Below, in pieces: positions 33,162 to 45,279 of a stretch of 64,000 bases of DNA (its first letter is position 1; each line of letters starts with the position of its first letter). The position numbers and the translations under genes were made by a program. Below the pieces are notes generated by a model. That model was not told the origin of the DNA. It was given only the letters and a program-made list of their open reading frames with translations, and did not search any database. The stretch is from Larix kaempferi (lineage: Eukaryota; Streptophyta; Pinopsida; Pinales; Pinaceae). The stretch covers positions 32,030,501 through 32,094,500 of the forward strand of contig BSBM01000299.1 of NCBI GenBank assembly GCA_027924585.1, in the 5' to 3' direction.

Positions 33162-34361
33162 TGTAATATCCCAAATTTTGAACTAACTATTTGGTGATGT
33201 TATATTGGGCCACGACCCCAACACATGTGATTTATTCCGATTATTGAGCATGAGCCCTAGTACTTATGATTTATTCTTTTGTAGACTGACATATTGGGCA
33301 TGGACCCTAACTGAATTTCATTACTCGATTATATACTTGGTAAGGAAGCCCCAATGTTCTGATTATGTTTTGATGTGGGTACAAAACCCTAATATACATT
33401 TGTATAGTTCACTAGGGTCATAATATCACATGAAGTCACACTTTTGCACCTAACATATTATTCGGTAAGGTTGGAGTAAGGCTGTATAGGAATTTTATTA
33501 TATGCAATAGTGTTAAGCTTTTTTAAATATTACATAGGGTCATGTAGTGCACACAACACTAAGGTCATTAAAATAATTAAAGAGTATTATTAGACCATGA
33601 GGAAGGAAATGAATATATATAAATAGTTCAATAGTAGCTTAGGTTATTGTATCGGAATCAATTCTCAGTTTCATACTATTTGCATCTTAGAAATTCCACT
33701 TTTGCAAGCTGTACATACTCTTAAATCAAAATTAGCATGGTTTACAAAATACACTCTTTTTCTAGTAATACAATCAAATGTTTAAGTGCCATGAAGGTTG
33801 ATGCCATCTTTCTAGAGTTTTGTATTATCTAACAAATCAACTGCCAGTTTGTAATCCTATTACAACATTTCCATTTGGAAATATTCTGTCGACGTGGTTA
33901 AGAAGATCTCACCTGTTGAACTTTAACACTCTAGATTTCTTAAGTGTTGAATAAGAACTTAGAAAAACAGTCTTAAACTCTTTCGGATACTTGAATTACT
34001 CCTTACCTGTAATCTGCGACAAAGAACATTCCACATACTTTAGCACGAATGCTAAGTAAGCCTCGGGGCATCCGAAGAACCCCTTCATCATCAACATAGG
34101 TAGTACAGTTAGAAACAGCCAAGCATTCTTTTCTTTCCTTAAAATCATCGTCATTCAACAAAGAACAGATGTGTGAAATTTCATCATTTAAATGAGAGCA
34201 AATACTTTTCACTTAAATAATTGCATTATGATTAAGACGATATGATGTTTTATAAAAAGTACCAATTAATTTGCATGCATTTCTACTTCTGCACTGATAA
34301 AGTAAACTTTATTGTCATGTAGAAAAAGTTTTAAATTTTTTGAAATTTTTGGGGTGTTACA
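33162..34361 (+). repeat. 5' LTR of the chromovirus (possibly composite)
   Basis: Starts TGTAATATCCCAA, which recurs at 37898, and stays similar for about 200 bases (GGGCATGGACCCT, TGTGATTTATTC). A TATA-like TATATATAAATAG lies near 33616. It ends GGGGTGTTACA at 34361. The part from about 33990 (GAATGCTAAGTAAGCCTCGGGG) matches LTR-like DNA at 43.4..43.8 kb and not clearly the 3' LTR. It may be the true end of this LTR or a separate LTR piece in reverse orientation (reading TGTAACACCCC on minus). Confidence 0.55.
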
Positions 34362-34950
34362 TGTTTCTTGTTCGAAATGCCAGGGACCACATTACTACAG
34401 AGACTGCCCCAACAAAACAGATGGGACTTTACACAACATCCAAGTAGAGCCTACAGTGGGAGACATGGCGAAGACACCTAGGATTTATGCCGCCCTTGAT
34501 GGCCAACAGGCAGATCATCAAGCCACCATGGTAGAAATTGAGGGTAAGATATCTAACCATATCATTTCAGTTTTAATAGACCCCGGCGCTTGCTGGAGCT
34601 ACATCTCTCCTAGAATAGTAGAGTTTTGCAAATTAAAGTGAGACAGTCACAAAGCACCATGGCTGGTACAATTAGCCACCGGTACCAAACGGAAGGTCTC
34701 CGAACTAGTTAAGAGTTGTGAGATAGATTTGAACGGCTTTTTAACTAAGTTAGATTTGAACATCTTACCGCTAGGATCTTATGACGTAATAGGAGGCATG
34801 GATTGGTTGGAAGGACATCATGCCTTGTTAGATTGCTTAAATAAGTCAATCCTATGCACAGTATTCAAGGAAACCAAGGAACCATCCAAGGTATACCTAA
34901 GGAAGTATCAGTACGACACATATCGGCATTACAAGCAAATAAATGCTTGA
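34312..34950 (+). pseudogene. Chromovirus nucleocapsid knuckle and protease (gag mostly missing)
   Basis: The coding sequence starts right at the LTR end with a zinc knuckle (CSKCQGPHYYRDCP, spacing CX2CX3HX4C as in plant chromoviruses). The rest of Gag and the primer binding site are absent, so DNA between LTR and knuckle has been lost. Protease follows (VLIDPGACWSYIS; the active-site triad is changed to D-P-G). A TGA at 34639..34641 interrupts it. The same frame resumes through LGSYDVIGGMDWLEGHHALLD. The frame then shifts by about 34910 into the reverse transcriptase frame. Confidence 0.75.
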
Positions 34951-35960
34951 GAAAGGGTTTTAAACTATTTGCAATCCACCTTCAATCGGTAGAAGCCGAT
35001 AGAGATCAAAAGATCGAGGACTTCCCGATACTAGCAGAATTCAGAGATGTTTTTCCCAAAGAGATACCAGGGTTACCACCCAAGCGGGACTTAGACTTTT
35101 CCATAGAACTAACCCCCGGATCCGTATCCATCTCTAGGACTCCGTACCGTATGAGTACAGCCGAACTGGTAGAGCTCAAAATACAGTTACAAGAATTGAT
35201 AGACAAGGGTTACATTCGACCGAGTGTGTCTCCCTGGGGAGCACCAATCCTCTTTATTAAAAAGAAGGATGGCACAATGCGTATGTGCATCGATTACCAC
35301 CAACTCAACAAGTTAACCATCAAGAACCGTTATCCACTCCCTAGGATCGATGACTTGTTTGACCAAGTCGGACGAGCAAAGATCTTCTCGAAAATCGACC
35401 TGCGATCTGGATATCACCAAGTGAGGATCCGTGACGAGGACATCAGTAAGACCGCGTTTCACACCCGATACGACCACTACGAATTTGTAGTAATTCCTTT
35501 CAATCTGACAAATGCACCCGCAAAATTCATGTGCATGATGAACAATGTTTTCAGCAAGTACCTCGAGAAGTTTGTTTTAGTCTTCATAGACGATATCCTG
35601 ATCTATTCCAAGAATGAGGAAGAACATGAGGAACACCTCCGAATAGTCCTACGGATATTACGAGAACATCAGCTGTACGCAAAATTCAGTAAGTGTGATT
35701 TCTATAAACCTCAGATACAGTACTTAGGGCACATCATTTCCAAGAAGGGTATAGCAGTTGATCTCGAAAAGATCAAACCTATCAAAGATTGGCCCACACC
35801 CACGTGTGTCTTCGACATACGATCATTCCTAGTTTTAGCCAGTTATTATCGAAATTTCATTGAGAACTTCTCTCAGATCGCTTGCCCCATGACCGCATTA
35901 CAGAAGAAAACCAGTAAGTTCATCTGGATAGACAAGTGCGAGAAAGTTTTAAGAAGTTAA
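34854..35960 (+). pseudogene. Chromovirus reverse transcriptase
   Basis: The reading frame spans the whole fingers-palm-thumb of a Ty3/gypsy [21 protein letters not shown], the [20 protein letters not shown] block, [15 protein letters not shown] and the catalytic [10 protein letters not shown], then [14 protein letters not shown]. The three catalytic aspartates are kept (one in KIDLRS, two in IDD). Some consensus positions are changed (YHQLNK for [16 protein letters not shown] for FGLTNAPATF). Real homology begins near [10 protein letters not shown], so the first codons come from a frame overlapping the protease. The frame breaks near 35940 and RNase H continues in another phase. Confidence 0.85.
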
Positions 35961-36358
35961 AACAACTTCTGATTAGCGCACCAATACTACGAATTATCGA
36001 CCTCAATGGGGACCTCGTAGTTTATACCAATGCAAGCAAGGAAGGACTTGGTGGAGTCCTTATGCAAGATGATTTTTCCATCTGCTATGAGTCAAGGAAG
36101 TTAAAGGAACATGAGAAAAACTATCCTACTCATGACCTCGAATTGGCTGCCATTATCCACGCTCTAAAGATGTGGAGACATTACCTCATGGGTAAGAAAT
36201 TTCTACTAAAGACAAACAACATGAGTCTAAAATACCTGTTCGATCAACCCGACCTAAACGCTAGACAAGCTAGGTCGTTAGCCTTCCTTAGTGAATATCA
36301 CTTTGAACTGAAACACATCAAGGGGAAAGAAAACAAGATCGCCGACGCCTTAAGTTGA
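35936..36358 (+). pseudogene. Chromovirus RNase H
   Basis: Matches the RNase H that follows gypsy RT: LVVYTNASKEGLGGVLMQ, HDLELAAIIHALKMWRHYL, LLKTNNMSLKYLF and GKENKIADALS. Two catalytic aspartates are changed to Asn (TDAS to TNAS and TDN to TNN), both G-to-A type changes on the coding strand. The frame ends at TGA 36356..36358 where the family has Arg (CGA). Integrase continues in the same phase. Confidence 0.8.
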
Positions 36359-37860
36359 CGAGCTCATATGTTATATGAGGTAACCGAAAGTCAAACTGAT
36401 TCCGACTTAGAGGACATAATTAGAATAGCATGCCAAAATGACCGGTTCTACATCGAGATCCTTAAAAAGATCCAGGAAGATAGGTTTTTTCAACAACAGA
36501 AAGAATACAAGATAGATGAATCAGGACTGTTATGGTCAAAGGAGAGACTTTACGTTGCCGAGGGGGGAGACATTAGACCTAACATACTCACCGAATTCCA
36601 TCGGAGCCCCTATTCAGGACACCCCGGATATCAAAAGATGATTTCATCCGTAAAGAAACACCGCTTTTCGCCTAAATTGAAAGCTGACATCGCATTGTTC
36701 ATCGCAAAGTGTCAGGAATGTCAGTTGGTCAAAGCAGAACACCAACACCCCTCCGGACTACTTCAACCATTACCCATTCCAGAATGGAAGTGGGAGGTAG
36801 TAAGTATGGATTTCATTACAGCCGTACCCAAGAGAAAGAAACAAAACGACTCCATCTTCGCAGTAGTAGACAAGCTGTCAAAAGCCACACATTTTATACT
36901 AGTAAAATCTACCTACACGACAGTTCACATTGCGAAAATATTCCTAAAGGATATTTTCCGGTTACACGGGATACCCAAAGCGATTATCTCGGATCGAGAC
37001 ACAAAGTTCACTAGCAACTTTTGGAGAGCATTGTTCTCCGGATTAGAAACACAACTACAATTTAGTACCGCATACCTCCCCCAAACTGACAGACAGATGG
37101 AACGAGTAAACTAAATCTTGGAGGATATGCTGAGAATGTATGTCATGAACAATCCCACTAAGTGGGAATACTACTTACACCTCGCAGAGTTTGCATACAA
37201 CAACGGGTATCAAAACTCGGCCAAAATGAATCCTTTTGAAGTACTGTACAGTCGAAAGTGTCGAACCCCCATCACCTGGGATAGCCGAGTGGATAGGCTT
37301 ATGCTAGGGCCAGACTTACTAAAAGACTTGGAACAATTAGTCTCCAAGGTACAACTGAATTTAAAAGAGGCACAAGACCACCAAAAGAGTGATGTAGACA
37401 AGAAAAGAAAGGACAAAGACTACCAAGTCGGTGAACATGTTTTCCTAAGAATCAAAGCGAAATGAAGTTCGTTAAGCTTGGGACGTTGCGGTAAACTAGC
37501 CCCAAGGTTTTGTGGACCGTTTGAAATACAGGGCAAGAAGGGCCCAATGGCATATGAATTAGCCCTACCAGCACACATAAAATTTCATAATGTTTTTCAT
37601 GCTTCCTTATTAAAGAAATATGTATACGATACTAAAGATGTTATTGATTGGTCCTTGTTATAGGTAGAGCCCGAAGGGGAGTTCACACCAGAGCCACTCC
37701 ATATTCTGGACAAGAGAGAGGTCAAGCTTAGGAGGAGGATCATTACCCAGCTGAAAGTGCAATGGAGGCACTTTGGACCAGACGAGGCCACTTGGGAGAA
37801 TGAGGCTACCATGAGAGAGGCATAACCTGCCTTGTTTCATGAGCTCATTCTTAGTCCCTA
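36359..37860 (+). pseudogene. Chromovirus integrase and chromodomain
   Basis: One phase runs through an HHCC zinc region (FHRSPYSGHPGYQK, CQECQLVKAEHQ), the integrase core with acids in SMDFI, ISDRDTKFT and QTDRQMERVN, and the GPFEI-type C-terminal module. A chromodomain follows (TQLKVQWRHFGPDEATWENE), which places the element among plant chromoviruses, probably near the Tekay/Del clade. Stops at 37112 (TAA), 37463 (TGA), 37661 (TAG) and 37823 (TAA) break it. Most correspond to CAA, CGA or CAG codons of the family, the pattern left by deamination of methylated cytosines. Confidence 0.85.
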
Positions 37861-37884
37861 GAAACACTCGGATGGTGTTGTTCT

Positions 37885-37897
37885 AAGCGGGGAGGGA
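37885..37897 (+). other. Polypurine tract of the chromovirus
   Basis: AAGCGGGGAGGGA directly abuts the TGTAATATCCC start of the 3' LTR, as expected for the plus-strand primer of a plant gypsy element. It confirms plus orientation. Confidence 0.8.
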
Positions 37898-39050
37898 TGT
37901 AATATCCCAACTTTTTGACTAACTATATTATGAGGTTATATCGGGTCATGGCCCTAGTATGTGTGATTTATTATGCTTGACATAACATTAGTTTGTTTTG
38001 ATTTATTCCTTCGTGGGTTGATATATTGGGCATGGACCCTGAATTGTTTTCATTATTGATATATGCGGGGCAAGAGAGCCCGAATGAATAAACTATGTTG
38101 CATTTTGAGAATTGGTTACAGATTATGATATACTGATATTATTCCTTTTGTTACACTATACTGTGCAGAGCATGATTTACATGGTTGATTATTTAGTGTG
38201 TTGAGCGTGAACTCAGAAAGACACGAATGACCTATATACTGGGCTTAAGCCCCAATGTATTTAGAGGATTGTATTTCGTACTGGGCCTAAGCCCCGATGT
38301 ACATTGAGTGTTGGGCATGAACCCTGGAGCACTCCAAGCTTGGAAGAAATGATTACCAGATTTGAGGCCACTTAAATATCCTAGATGTGCCTCACAACCA
38401 CATTCTAGCTCTAGTGTTGAGCAGAGGCTTTAGAATTGCACCAGCGTAATGCCCATGTGAGAGTGTTGAGTTAAACGGCTCTGAAGAGCACTCGGGGTTA
38501 CTAATCTCAAGTGTTGAGTCGAGAGGACTCTGAATAGCACTTGCGTATCTTAACAAAACTATTTTGACTTGATTAAATAAATATTATTATCATCACCTAC
38601 TACGGGAACTACCATGTTAAAACGAGGGATCTGACATGCAAAGGGAGAGACTAGAGGTGCCTTACTAGCTTGGCAAAACCGTCCAAAGAAATGGACCCTA
38701 TCCTTAAAAAGAATTAAAAGAAGTATCATGTGAACAAAGTGCTTAAAAGGTCTCAAAGCTAAATATTATTATTATTTAGAGCTTCTAAGATTAATATTGT
38801 TATTATTTATTCTTCGACATATATATGTATGTATAAGTGGGCTGCCACTTCTACAAATGTTATTTATTAATATTTAAAGTGGAATTATAAATTATTTATT
38901 ATTATTATTATCAAAAGATTTCATATCAAAACACTTTGATAAAACAAAGTGAGAAGTCCTAGTCCCAAATTAACTAGCAATTAAGTGAACAAATAATACT
39001 CTTTTTTTTTATATATAACTTAAATTGTTTTAAAGAAACAAGTAATTTCC
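37898..39050 (+). repeat. 3' LTR of the chromovirus, end not determined
   Basis: Begins TGTAATATCCCAAC and matches the 5' LTR for about 200 bases, then diverges. It holds a series of GGGC(T/A)TAAGCCCC/GGGCATGAACCCT and GTGTTGAGT...GAGCACT phrases (38.2..38.55 kb). These relate in reverse orientation to the CTCCAGGGCTTATGCTCAACAC minisatellite at 45.2 and 60.0 kb. The LTR may stop within this stretch or reach an LTR-type end as far as 42338. Confidence 0.5.
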
Positions 39051-42000
39051 AACAGTCATTTTGGAAGATGTTCCTACTTAAGGAGGACAGACCCCAAAGC
39101 TTGGGGGATCTTCATCTTTATATTTTGGTATTAGTGTGCCAAGAAGAGCTCTCTGTTCTAGAAGGGAACTCTGCTCATAAATTTTCCACATCTGAACCAG
39201 CTACACCTCTAGGGCCTCTACTTCTCAGGTTGCATGTCAAAACCAGCTCGGGGGGATTCTTACTGAACCAGGAACAGTTGTAGAATCATGGTTGGGAGGA
39301 ATGTGGTAGTCCCAAAGTCATCAATCCAAGATCGGTTAACATGTTAGCTAAGAGTCTAGTAGTTTTCATTAATTAGTTGGCTGAGTGTGCAGGTTATTAT
39401 CGGTAGGAGCAAGTTACATGAATCAACAGGTTATTATCAGCAGGAGTAATCTACAGGAATTCAACAGGTACACAATTTCTATGATACTTTCCATTTAATT
39501 ATTTTCCTTTTCTAAAATAGAATGTTAAAATAGTATGGTTTTCTATACTAGCTTAAAATTCGAGAATTTCGCAAAATCCAATGGCATTGCCTAGTAGGTC
39601 TAGCTAGCTAGCCTTTGCTAGTCAATCGTATTGTGGTTTTACTTCATCGAAGTCTAATATTTTATTTCTCTCTTATCTGTCCATAGATTCTTGTTTAAAT
39701 TGCAGCATAATTATATAACTACTGAAATCGTTTTAGCAGAACTCATTGATTTCTAGAATAAACTTTTATAAAATCAGCTGCTCAAATTTATATCAAATTC
39801 AGCAAAACATCCGCTACAGTCAACTATATATTTTCTATCACAACAAAATAGAGGGATTGATATTTTCTGTTCATCGAATTAAATAGTTTCCCTATTACAT
39901 ATATATTCTATTACAAACACAGAAGTCAACTTTTTCTTCTTCATTGATTTATTCTATTACGAAAACATAGTCATTAGCTAGGACATAAATCATTACTTCT
40001 CATACACTTGTCTTCTCATAAACAGAAACAACATTTTATATAGCTATCGCTACTACCTATCACTTTATCATTGCAACGAGACATCGGGCCTTTCCAAAAC
40101 ACACAAACTTAGCCTTCGGTCAATCAAGAACTTATACCAATAGCCATACAGTACTTTCACAAATGAACGCAAATTGTTACAGGTGTACACGTAGGCGTCT
40201 ATAAAAAATTAGGTCAAGGGTCGAATCCCATGGCATCCCCAAGACCAACCATTGGGGAATTTTCTCTACAGGAGGCACGCTTACAACCAAACAGAATGCT
40301 GTGTACCGCCCTGAGACTTTCATCAAACAAATGTTACATCTAGCAACACAGAAAACAAATAACCCAGAATCATCTCACTCAAACCCTAGGTTCACTACCA
40401 ACGCTTAGCACAGAGGACCTCCTCTAAAACCTCGATGATGATACAAAGCAACACATCAAGAATACAGAGGTATCACAACACTACACTACTCAGAGGGAAA
40501 CCCAAAACGAAACTATTATTTAAACCCAGCTACGTTTTCAAATCCAGAGGCATCAAGAACCCATACCCATTTAAAGTTTGCACAATACTCTATAAAAACA
40601 CACACGGAGTTTCCATAACAATAGAATCAGACCAACATAGGATTCGCAATTTAACTCATACAGGAATACAAAATAGCAGTTACCATATGAAATCGTACAA
40701 TCATACATCCCAGCCAGGTAGGATATCCCATCTTGTTTTAAACAACATTTAGATTATACATTTCATGTTTGGGCATAAACCACAAAAAGCGGAATGCTAT
40801 GCATCATATTAGCCACCACCAGAAAATAAAGCCCCAATGCAAAACATTTTGTCATATTACAGAGTATGAATAAACGCAACCATGGTGTTTGTTATAAATC
40901 CCATAGACATTTTATAGCGCCCCTTTTTACATAGAAATTTCATTGTACAAGATTGAAGACCTGATTAAGAGGATAGGACCCAATTCATAAAACATATCTA
41001 GTCACATTAATATCTCCTGCAGTGTTCGAATATTCTGAGATGCCATATCAAGCCCCAACGCTCACAGGTCCATCCATAGGCGACCTTACCCAACTCCCAA
41101 AACTAGAGCAGTAAGCCAAAAGCTTACGGGAGTGGTTCTTACCACAGGAACGAGACGCATACATACACCGTCAAGGATGCGAAGAGGTAGGGAAAAAAAA
41201 GGGTAGGCAGGACTTACCATTCCCCTAACCACGTCCTCGAATTCTGGATACGCATAGCTTCGCATCACACCCAATATCCCCTGTCACATACAAACCAAGT
41301 TTTTATCAGTAAATAAACTCTGCGATTTTTGTAGCCAGAGAAGAGAAGTAAAAATGCTAACATAGTCTGGAACCTCCATACTTTTCAGGAGTATGATAGC
41401 CACGCCTTGGGTTGAGCTTAGAAATGCTAAGGTACTAACCATGAGCAGAGCTCGGGTCAGAACCCCATTTTGGCCACTATCAACGAAAAACAGAGCAAGA
41501 AAACCACAAATAGGCAAGAGCAATGACCAAAGACAAACCCTTTTCGAATACAAAGATCCCACTGACAGCAAGTACCCCTGCGCTTTAAAGGTTCATTTAT
41601 ATCATCTACCAACACACCATAAGTGGAGGTGCGATATTTGTGCAAAGACTTTAGTATAGTCGAAACCATTGCGAAGTGCCAATAAGGGCCTCGTGACCAT
41701 AGACTCCCTTTGTACAAACTCTTAGGTATGATTATCACACACCCTTGGCCTTTAAACTATCGTTCCCAAATTTTACTTCTAGCAACCCATAGGCCTGTGG
41801 TGGGATGTATTTTATCCTTCTAGGGTAACACAGTTATGTCAGGCACACCTGCGACAATAGAACGCAAGAGAGGGTATTAGCAAACAATGCTAAGTAAGTC
41901 CAACAAACCCTAGAGTATACCCATGCCTCTCGGCAACCTTGCCGGGGTATGCAGTTACCTTCCCTTGAATGATTAGTAACCACCATGTGAGCAACATACC

Positions 42001-43172
42001 GACATCGAAGGAGCTCATTACCTGAAGGTGACATTATACATTTGAATTTAATCACATGATTTCTTAAAACAGTAAGAAGTATATTTTTCTACCTTGGTAC
42101 CAGCATTTACAATTGTAATAAAACATGCCATCATTTGTTTTCCACATCGCTTCTGCAATACTAAACTCATACATAGAATGGACCATGTAAAACGAAAAAT
42201 CTTAGGACTTCATTTGTTTACGTAATTATGGATGTTTTTACTCAATATTAGATTTAATGAGTAAATCTTTCTGCTGTAAGTAGTCACTATTGCAGGTAGG
42301 AAAATTTTCAAATTTTTGCTATTTTTTGGGACATTACAAAAACCAACAACAACCAGCAACAAGTCAAAGACAGAGCGAGAAGACAATACCCCAAGTAATT
42401 CACCAAAACCCTCGTTGACAGGTTTTTCCCCATTAAGCATTAAAGACATAAGTAAGAAGCGCACCAACCCAATGTTTAAGTGGAGGCCCAAGATTTTACA
42501 ACCAAGACTATAGTGGAGTCGTAGTTTCTCAACTACTTTTTGACTTAAGCAAAAAGGGCCTCATGGCCATAAAACTCATTTAACAAACCTAAGGTTTATG
42601 AACCCTTGTAGTACCTAACATCTGCTACCAATGGACTACCATCCCAAAGTTTAAACATAGTGACACAAAGGCCCTTGGTAGAATAAGAACTAACCCTCTA
42701 GGCTAGCGCGATCTTGGTGAATCTAACTGCAACCACAAATGCAAAAGTATGACATTAGCGAAATGCTAAGTAAGTCCGGCAACCACAATCTTACCCATAC
42801 CTCCTGGTAACCCCGCCGAGGTATGTAATTACCTTTCCCGGAGCTCACCACCTGAAGGTGCAGTAGACATCCGCAATTAAAATACATGAGTCTTCAAATA
42901 GTAAGTAGTGTTACATCCTACTTTTGAACCAGCTTTTGCAACTGCAATCAAAACATGATCTCATTTTATTTACACACCGCTTCTGCAAATTCTAAACTTG
43001 CATATAGAAGAGACCATGTAAAACAAAAAGGCTTAGGCTTACTTTGTGCCATACAAGTATGGTTGTTTTTAACATTTATACATTTAATGTATGCATTTTC
43101 TATTATAAACTAATGACTATTGCAGGCAGGGAAAATTTTAAATTTTTGTTATTTTTGGGACATTACAGTTAT
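39051..43172. repeat. Non-coding DNA with two further LTR-type ends
   Basis: No gene seen. Segments about 41680..42338 and 42550..43167 are similar to each other (GGGCCTC(G/A)TG(A/G)CCATA near the start, CTAAGTAAGTCC in the middle, ATTTTTGGGACATTACA at the end), offset about 830..865 bases. Read on minus each starts TGTAATGTCCCAAAAA, a usual plant gypsy LTR start, so they may be reverse-oriented LTR pieces. The 210 bases between them have no polypurine tract or primer site. Confidence 0.45.
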
Positions 43173-43429
43173 ATAAAGGCACATTATTTTCTTATGACAA
43201 ATAACAGTAGCGCATATTAATCTAAAACATTGCTGTGATATTCTATTTCTTCATTTGAACATTAAACAAGAAATGCATGAGATGTATAGCTTACAAGTCA
43301 TTAACTTAGACGAGTCACTTTAGAGGTACCTTAGAATCTTGACACAAAACCTTTGAAGGCTAACTAAAAATACACTTAAACTATACATGTAATATAGGCT
43401 ATAACATGTCACCTTTACTTGTAATCTGC

Positions 43430-43790
43430 AAAAAGGAAGGTTCTAAAGCTTTAGCATGAATGCTAAGTAAGCCTCGGGGTTACCCTTAGGACCCCTTGAG
43501 TCATCAAAACAAGAACAATAGTTAGCACTTATAAACATCAATATTTGATTGAGCTTTGACATAGGTATTATAACAATATAGCTGAGACAAGAAAAATCTC
43601 TAGTAACATCTTAGAATAGATTTTAACTTCATTTTATAGCAAGACACAAACATTACATCGAATGATAGTACAAACACTTTTTGCAGCATAACGACAAAGA
43701 TAACATTAATTTTATTTCCACACAGTTGGTTTAATCATTAAATGCTACATTGAAATTTTTTATATTTTTGGTAATTTTTGGGATGTTACA
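43430..43790 (-). repeat. LTR-type fragment, unit A
   Basis: Ends GGGATGTTACA on plus, or begins TGTAACATCCCAAAAATTACC on minus, a typical plant gypsy LTR start. The phrase GAATGCTAAGTAAGCCTCGGGG is shared with 34.05 kb. No target duplication identified. Confidence 0.45.
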
Positions 43791-43902
43791 GAACATCATC
43801 CAAAGCATCGTCCTAATGCTCATCACACAACGCTTACATCCATACCCATGGGAAGGATCCTCCTATCACCATGCTTGGAATGGCTTCTGCAAATGTGTCC
43901 CA

Positions 43903-44298
43903 TCACTTCTTCCTCGAAGTATCTTCTATCTGAAGAACACCAAGCCTCTCTCTGAAGTACTCAAACTTCACTATGGCTAGTGGTTTCATCAACACATCTA
44001 CAACGTGCTCATCCGTCGCAACATACAGGAGCTTCATTGCTCCTCTCTGCACCATATCCCTGATATAGTGATATTTGATCTCGATGTGCTTCGACCTGTC
44101 ATGGAACACTGGGTTCTCTAACAAATTCACACAACTCTGGTTGTCACAATAGATACAGGTAGCATCCAATGGGATATGAAATAACTCAGACAGTAGCTTC
44201 CTATTCCATACTGCCTCACAAGTGGCCGAACAAGCTACAACATACTCTACTTCGGCTGTACTCAATTCTATGCAGGACTGCTTCGATGAATCGACCAT
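43903..44298 (-). pseudogene. Ty1/copia RNase H fragment, unit A
   Basis: The frame gives the C-terminal RNase H of a Ty1/copia polyprotein: ELSTAEVEYVVACSATCEAV, IYCDNQSCVNLLENPVFHDR, SKHIEIKYHYIRDMVQRG and the end motif VVDVLMKPLAIVKFEYFRERLG. Family residues such as the Asp in YCDN and the HxRxKHI run are kept; ADxLTKPL is changed to VDVLMKPL. There is no reverse transcriptase upstream (on minus, beyond 44300), so it is a fragment. It is flanked on its 3' side by LTR-type DNA at 43790, which does not look like its own polypurine tract. Confidence 0.8.
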
Positions 44299-44568
44299 GC
44301 AATGAGACTAGAAGGCTAGGGAAACTCTGTTGTTATCTTTCTTAATGAGGGCTCAATCTGTACTTTTGGGTGCAAGACTTGGAAGCTCCAATCTGTCCTT
44401 CTATTTATAAGTATTTTGGTAATGGGTGCAACCTAGCGTTTTGGACTTGAGATGGTTTGGTTTACTTGACTTGACAGCTTTGTCTTAAAAAAAATTTAGT
44501 GTCTTTATACTTTTAACTCTTAGTTATACTTTATTTATGAATATATATATTTATATAACTATAGATAG

Positions 44569-44601
<33 letters not shown>

Positions 44602-44880
44602 ACTCTTAGTTTATTTATCATATATTATATTTATATGTTTCGACTCTCAGTTTATTTAATCATAGGATTTCTTTTAATTATCCTATCTTCTAGTTGATTT
44701 GGTATGTCAACTAATAGGTTGTTATAATCCCTTTGCATGCTCAGTCCCTCTTTAAGTGGCAGTACCAATCGGTCTCTTAAGAGAAAGAAAGATGATTTAT
44801 TGAATCAATTGAAAAATATGATTACTAATGCTCCATAGTTTTTGGCTCAACATTAGCAATGTGATGATATTTTGTGCTAT
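44299..44880. other. AT-rich spacer with (TA)n, unit A
   Basis: Contains a (TA)n tract at about 44568..44597 that is much longer in unit B (about 59236..59287). The stretch GGGTGCAAGACTTGGAAGCTCC and a TATTTATAAG box near 44403 may be a promoter-like part of a transposon LTR. No gene. Confidence 0.4.
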
Positions 44881-44889
44881 TCAAATTTT

Positions 44890-45275
44890 TTCAGGCTCAA
44901 CACTTTTAAGTGACGTAACTCCATTGTTATTTAGAGCTTATGCTCAACACTTTTAAGTGGGAATTACACTAGTTTTATTCCAGAGATTGTGCTCAACACT
45001 AGTTCTAGGATGAATACAAGATACACCTAGGGATACAAATATCAAGGATCCGATGCTCTAGAGCTTATGCTCAACATCTATAATGGTTGGTGTGCTCCGG
45101 GGCTTATTCCCAAAACTTATTAATTATATTGTGTGGTTATCTATGTGCTCCAGAGCTTATGTTCAACACATAATACAATAACCCATGTGCTCCAGGGCTT
45201 ATGCTCAGCGGATAACAAAAGTCATCCATGTGCTCCAGGGCTTATGCCCAACACATAACAAAAGTCAATGTCTCT
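44890..45275 (+). repeat. Minisatellite with GCTTATGCTCAACAC units, unit A
   Basis: Units share GTGCTCCAG(G/A)GCTTATGC(T/C)CAACACATAA. The best two 43-bp units are at about 45184 and 45227, preceded by more diverged ones. Unit B has about six good units, so this array expanded or contracted after the duplication. Confidence 0.7.
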
Positions 45276-45279
45276 CGAT

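Noticed and set aside
42339-42550. Tiny retroelement between two LTR-type ends at 41.7-43.2 kb (TRIM-like)
   Set aside because: No primer site, no polypurine tract and no target duplication could be found; the two pieces may be independent LTR relics.
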